From Vicia villosa (Eukaryota > Streptophyta > Magnoliopsida > Fabales > Fabaceae): a DNA stretch of 64,000 nt. The notes below the pieces were generated by a model, which saw nothing but the letters and a program-made list of their open reading frames with translations, did no database searches and was not told the origin of the DNA. Shown here piece by piece: positions 62,633 through 64,000 of the stretch (positions are counted from its first letter, which is position 1; each line of letters opens with the position of its first letter). The stretch is from assembly GCF_029867415.1 (NCBI RefSeq), contig NC_081182.1, positions 19,193,983-19,257,982 on the forward strand, read 5' to 3'. The position numbers and the translations under genes are program-made.

Positions 62633-63471
62633 ATGGGAGGTATCAGTCTTGAAGAGATCATCAAGAACGAGAACGCTGATCTGGTATGTTCATTATTTTA
62701 TTTTTTTTCATGAAAATTCGGTATCTGATCTTTCTACGGACTAATCAGCGTATCAGACACAGTAAAATCAGAGTAAAATTCTGTATAGATAAATACAACG
62801 TAGAAATTGTTAACATCTGATTTCAACTTTCATCAACAATCTTCAATCTCCATATGAATCATCACGCTAATATTTGGATTTTATTTTGTTGATTATTAAA
62901 CTAGTCACGAAAATTTGATGAGAATACTATTCATATATCAGCTTGTTTATGTTTTGCCGCGTCAATATAAAATGCGTTTTAAGTAACTACTACGCTAACT
63001 AACTTTCTACACTTTCTTTCACGCGCCTTGTTGAGCGCGTGTATCAAACTTTCTCTATTTTATTTTGAATTTTGTTGAATTTGAGTTCATGATTTTCACT
63101 GGAAACGTTTTCAGGAACGGATTCCGGTGGAGGAAGTGTTTGAGCAGCTGAAATGTTCGAAAGAAGGTTTATCGTCCGACGAAGGAGCGAATCGGCTTCA
63201 AGTTTTTGGTCCGAACAAATTGGAAGAGAAAAAGGAGAGCAAGTTTTGGAAGTTTTTAGGGTTTATGTGGAATCCTTTGTCATGGGTTATGGAAGCTGCT
63301 GCTATTATGGCGATTGCTTTGGCTAATGGAAGTGGAAGACCTCCGGATTGGCAGGATTTTGTTGGTATTATTTCTCTGTTGGTTATTAACTCAACTATCA
63401 GTTTCATTGAAGAGAATAATGCTGGAAATGCTGCTGCTGCTCTCATGGCTGGTTTAGCCCCCAAAACAAGG
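62633..63471 (+). CDS. Plasma-membrane H+-ATPase, first two coding exons (partial)
   Basis: Exon 1 is 62633-62683 ([17 protein letters not shown], then GTATGT); exon 2 is 63115-63471 ([14 protein letters not shown] to LAPKTR, after TTTTCAG and before GTATAA). Together 136 codons, in phase. The protein is a P3A-type pump that uses ATP to export protons across the plasma membrane. The visible part is the cytoplasmic N-terminus, a cation-ATPase N-domain-type segment, and the first membrane helices ([18 protein letters not shown], then [20 protein letters not shown]). The catalytic DKTGT lies further on, beyond the window. The reading frame is clean. Introns are GT..AG. The CACTA element sits close upstream. 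Confidence 0.97.
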
Positions 63472-64000
63472 GTATAATTATATCCTAAATCTATTACTAT
63501 TTCTGTTTTTTAAGTGAGTAAATAGTAATTTTGATCTCAGGAAAAAAGGCGTGTGTTGGCGACACAACGCCAACACTTGTGATTTCGTTCAACTTATTAA
63601 TTTTTTAAAATTATTATGACTGTTTACTTCAAATTTATTCTTGAAATTGTAAGATTGGATTCACCGTGTTATCGATATTCTAAAATGATTTTTGAAATTG
63701 CAAAATTGTAATCGAATTTGTCCCTTGGTTGGTATTTGTAGTGACTGAAATTAAATTAAGTTGATAATATCTGGGATGAATTTGAAAGTGATTGAATGAT
63801 TTTAAGGATTTATTTGATAGCAGATCCCCCAGAAAGAGGGAGGGACTTGATTAACATTTGCAGTTCTAGGGATCATTTTGAAATATTGATAATATGGGGG
63901 AAGAGATTGATAGAACCCTACAATTTCAAGAACCAACTTGGATATTTACTTGGTGTTTGGGGCTCTATATGTCTATTTTCTTTATTAATTGATGTTAATT
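63472..64000 (+). other. Second intron of the H+-ATPase gene (continues past the window)
   Basis: Begins GTATAATT. No coding sequence seen; contains a short imperfect palindrome 'gtgttggcgacacaacgcca' near 63552. Confidence 0.8.

Overview
The window is plant nuclear DNA, most likely from a papilionoid legume, perhaps tribe Fabeae or Trifolieae. It is AT-rich and intron-bearing and is dominated by plant transposable elements: a SIRE1/Maximus-type Copia element, an Ogre/Tat-type Gypsy element, L1-type LINEs, CACTA, MITEs and Helitron-like ends. The lineage is inferred from protein and LTR style, not from a database search.

Only one normal host gene is seen. The first two coding exons of a plasma-membrane H+-ATPase lie at 62633-63471 (+) and the gene runs off the right edge. 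Positions 1-38200 hold a shattered cluster of cinnamoyl-CoA reductase-like (CCR-like, extended SDR) pieces on the minus strand: 8612-9436, 10640-10800 with 17095-17556, 18655-18730, 33463-34280 and 37185-38128. A long hairpin built from the same gene family sits at 404-785.

Region by region. 1377-8435 is a complete Copia element with 917-bp LTRs and TSD ATGGA; its polyprotein frame has two internal amber codons and a TAG-CAA-TTA context at the end of pol. 10860-17093 is a near full-length L1-type LINE inserted in a CCR-like exon. 19055-30743 is an 11.7-kb gag-only Ogre/Tat-like element with two 3255-bp LTRs, TSD GTTAA and a minisatellite in its 3' untranslated part. 31559-31817 is a 5'-inverted LINE insertion with a 15-bp TSD. 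32502-32686 is a hAT-type MITE. 39.7-49 kb is a duplicated intergenic block, with 72-bp tandem repeats in one copy and a MULE-like element (45837-48130) in the other; that element carries palindromic 20-mers and a nested 623-bp solo LTR. 41-44.2 kb holds a Copia remnant, a possible mini-Helitron, a Tourist MITE inside a foldback MITE, and long (TA)n tracts. 50373-52779 is a 2.4-kb solo LTR. 53910-62311 is a complete 8.4-kb CACTA element (TSD GAG) with a tnp2-type transposase gene and a TNPA-like gene, both mutated. It ends about 320 bp upstream of the H+-ATPase start codon.

The duplicated CCR-like flanks preserve empty target sites for the Copia and Ogre-like elements, and the duplicated block at 39.9 kb does so for the MULE-like element. 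Element boundaries are therefore supported inside the window itself. Host-gene function in the window is limited to proton pumping; the rest is a nested TE landscape around degraded SDR gene copies.
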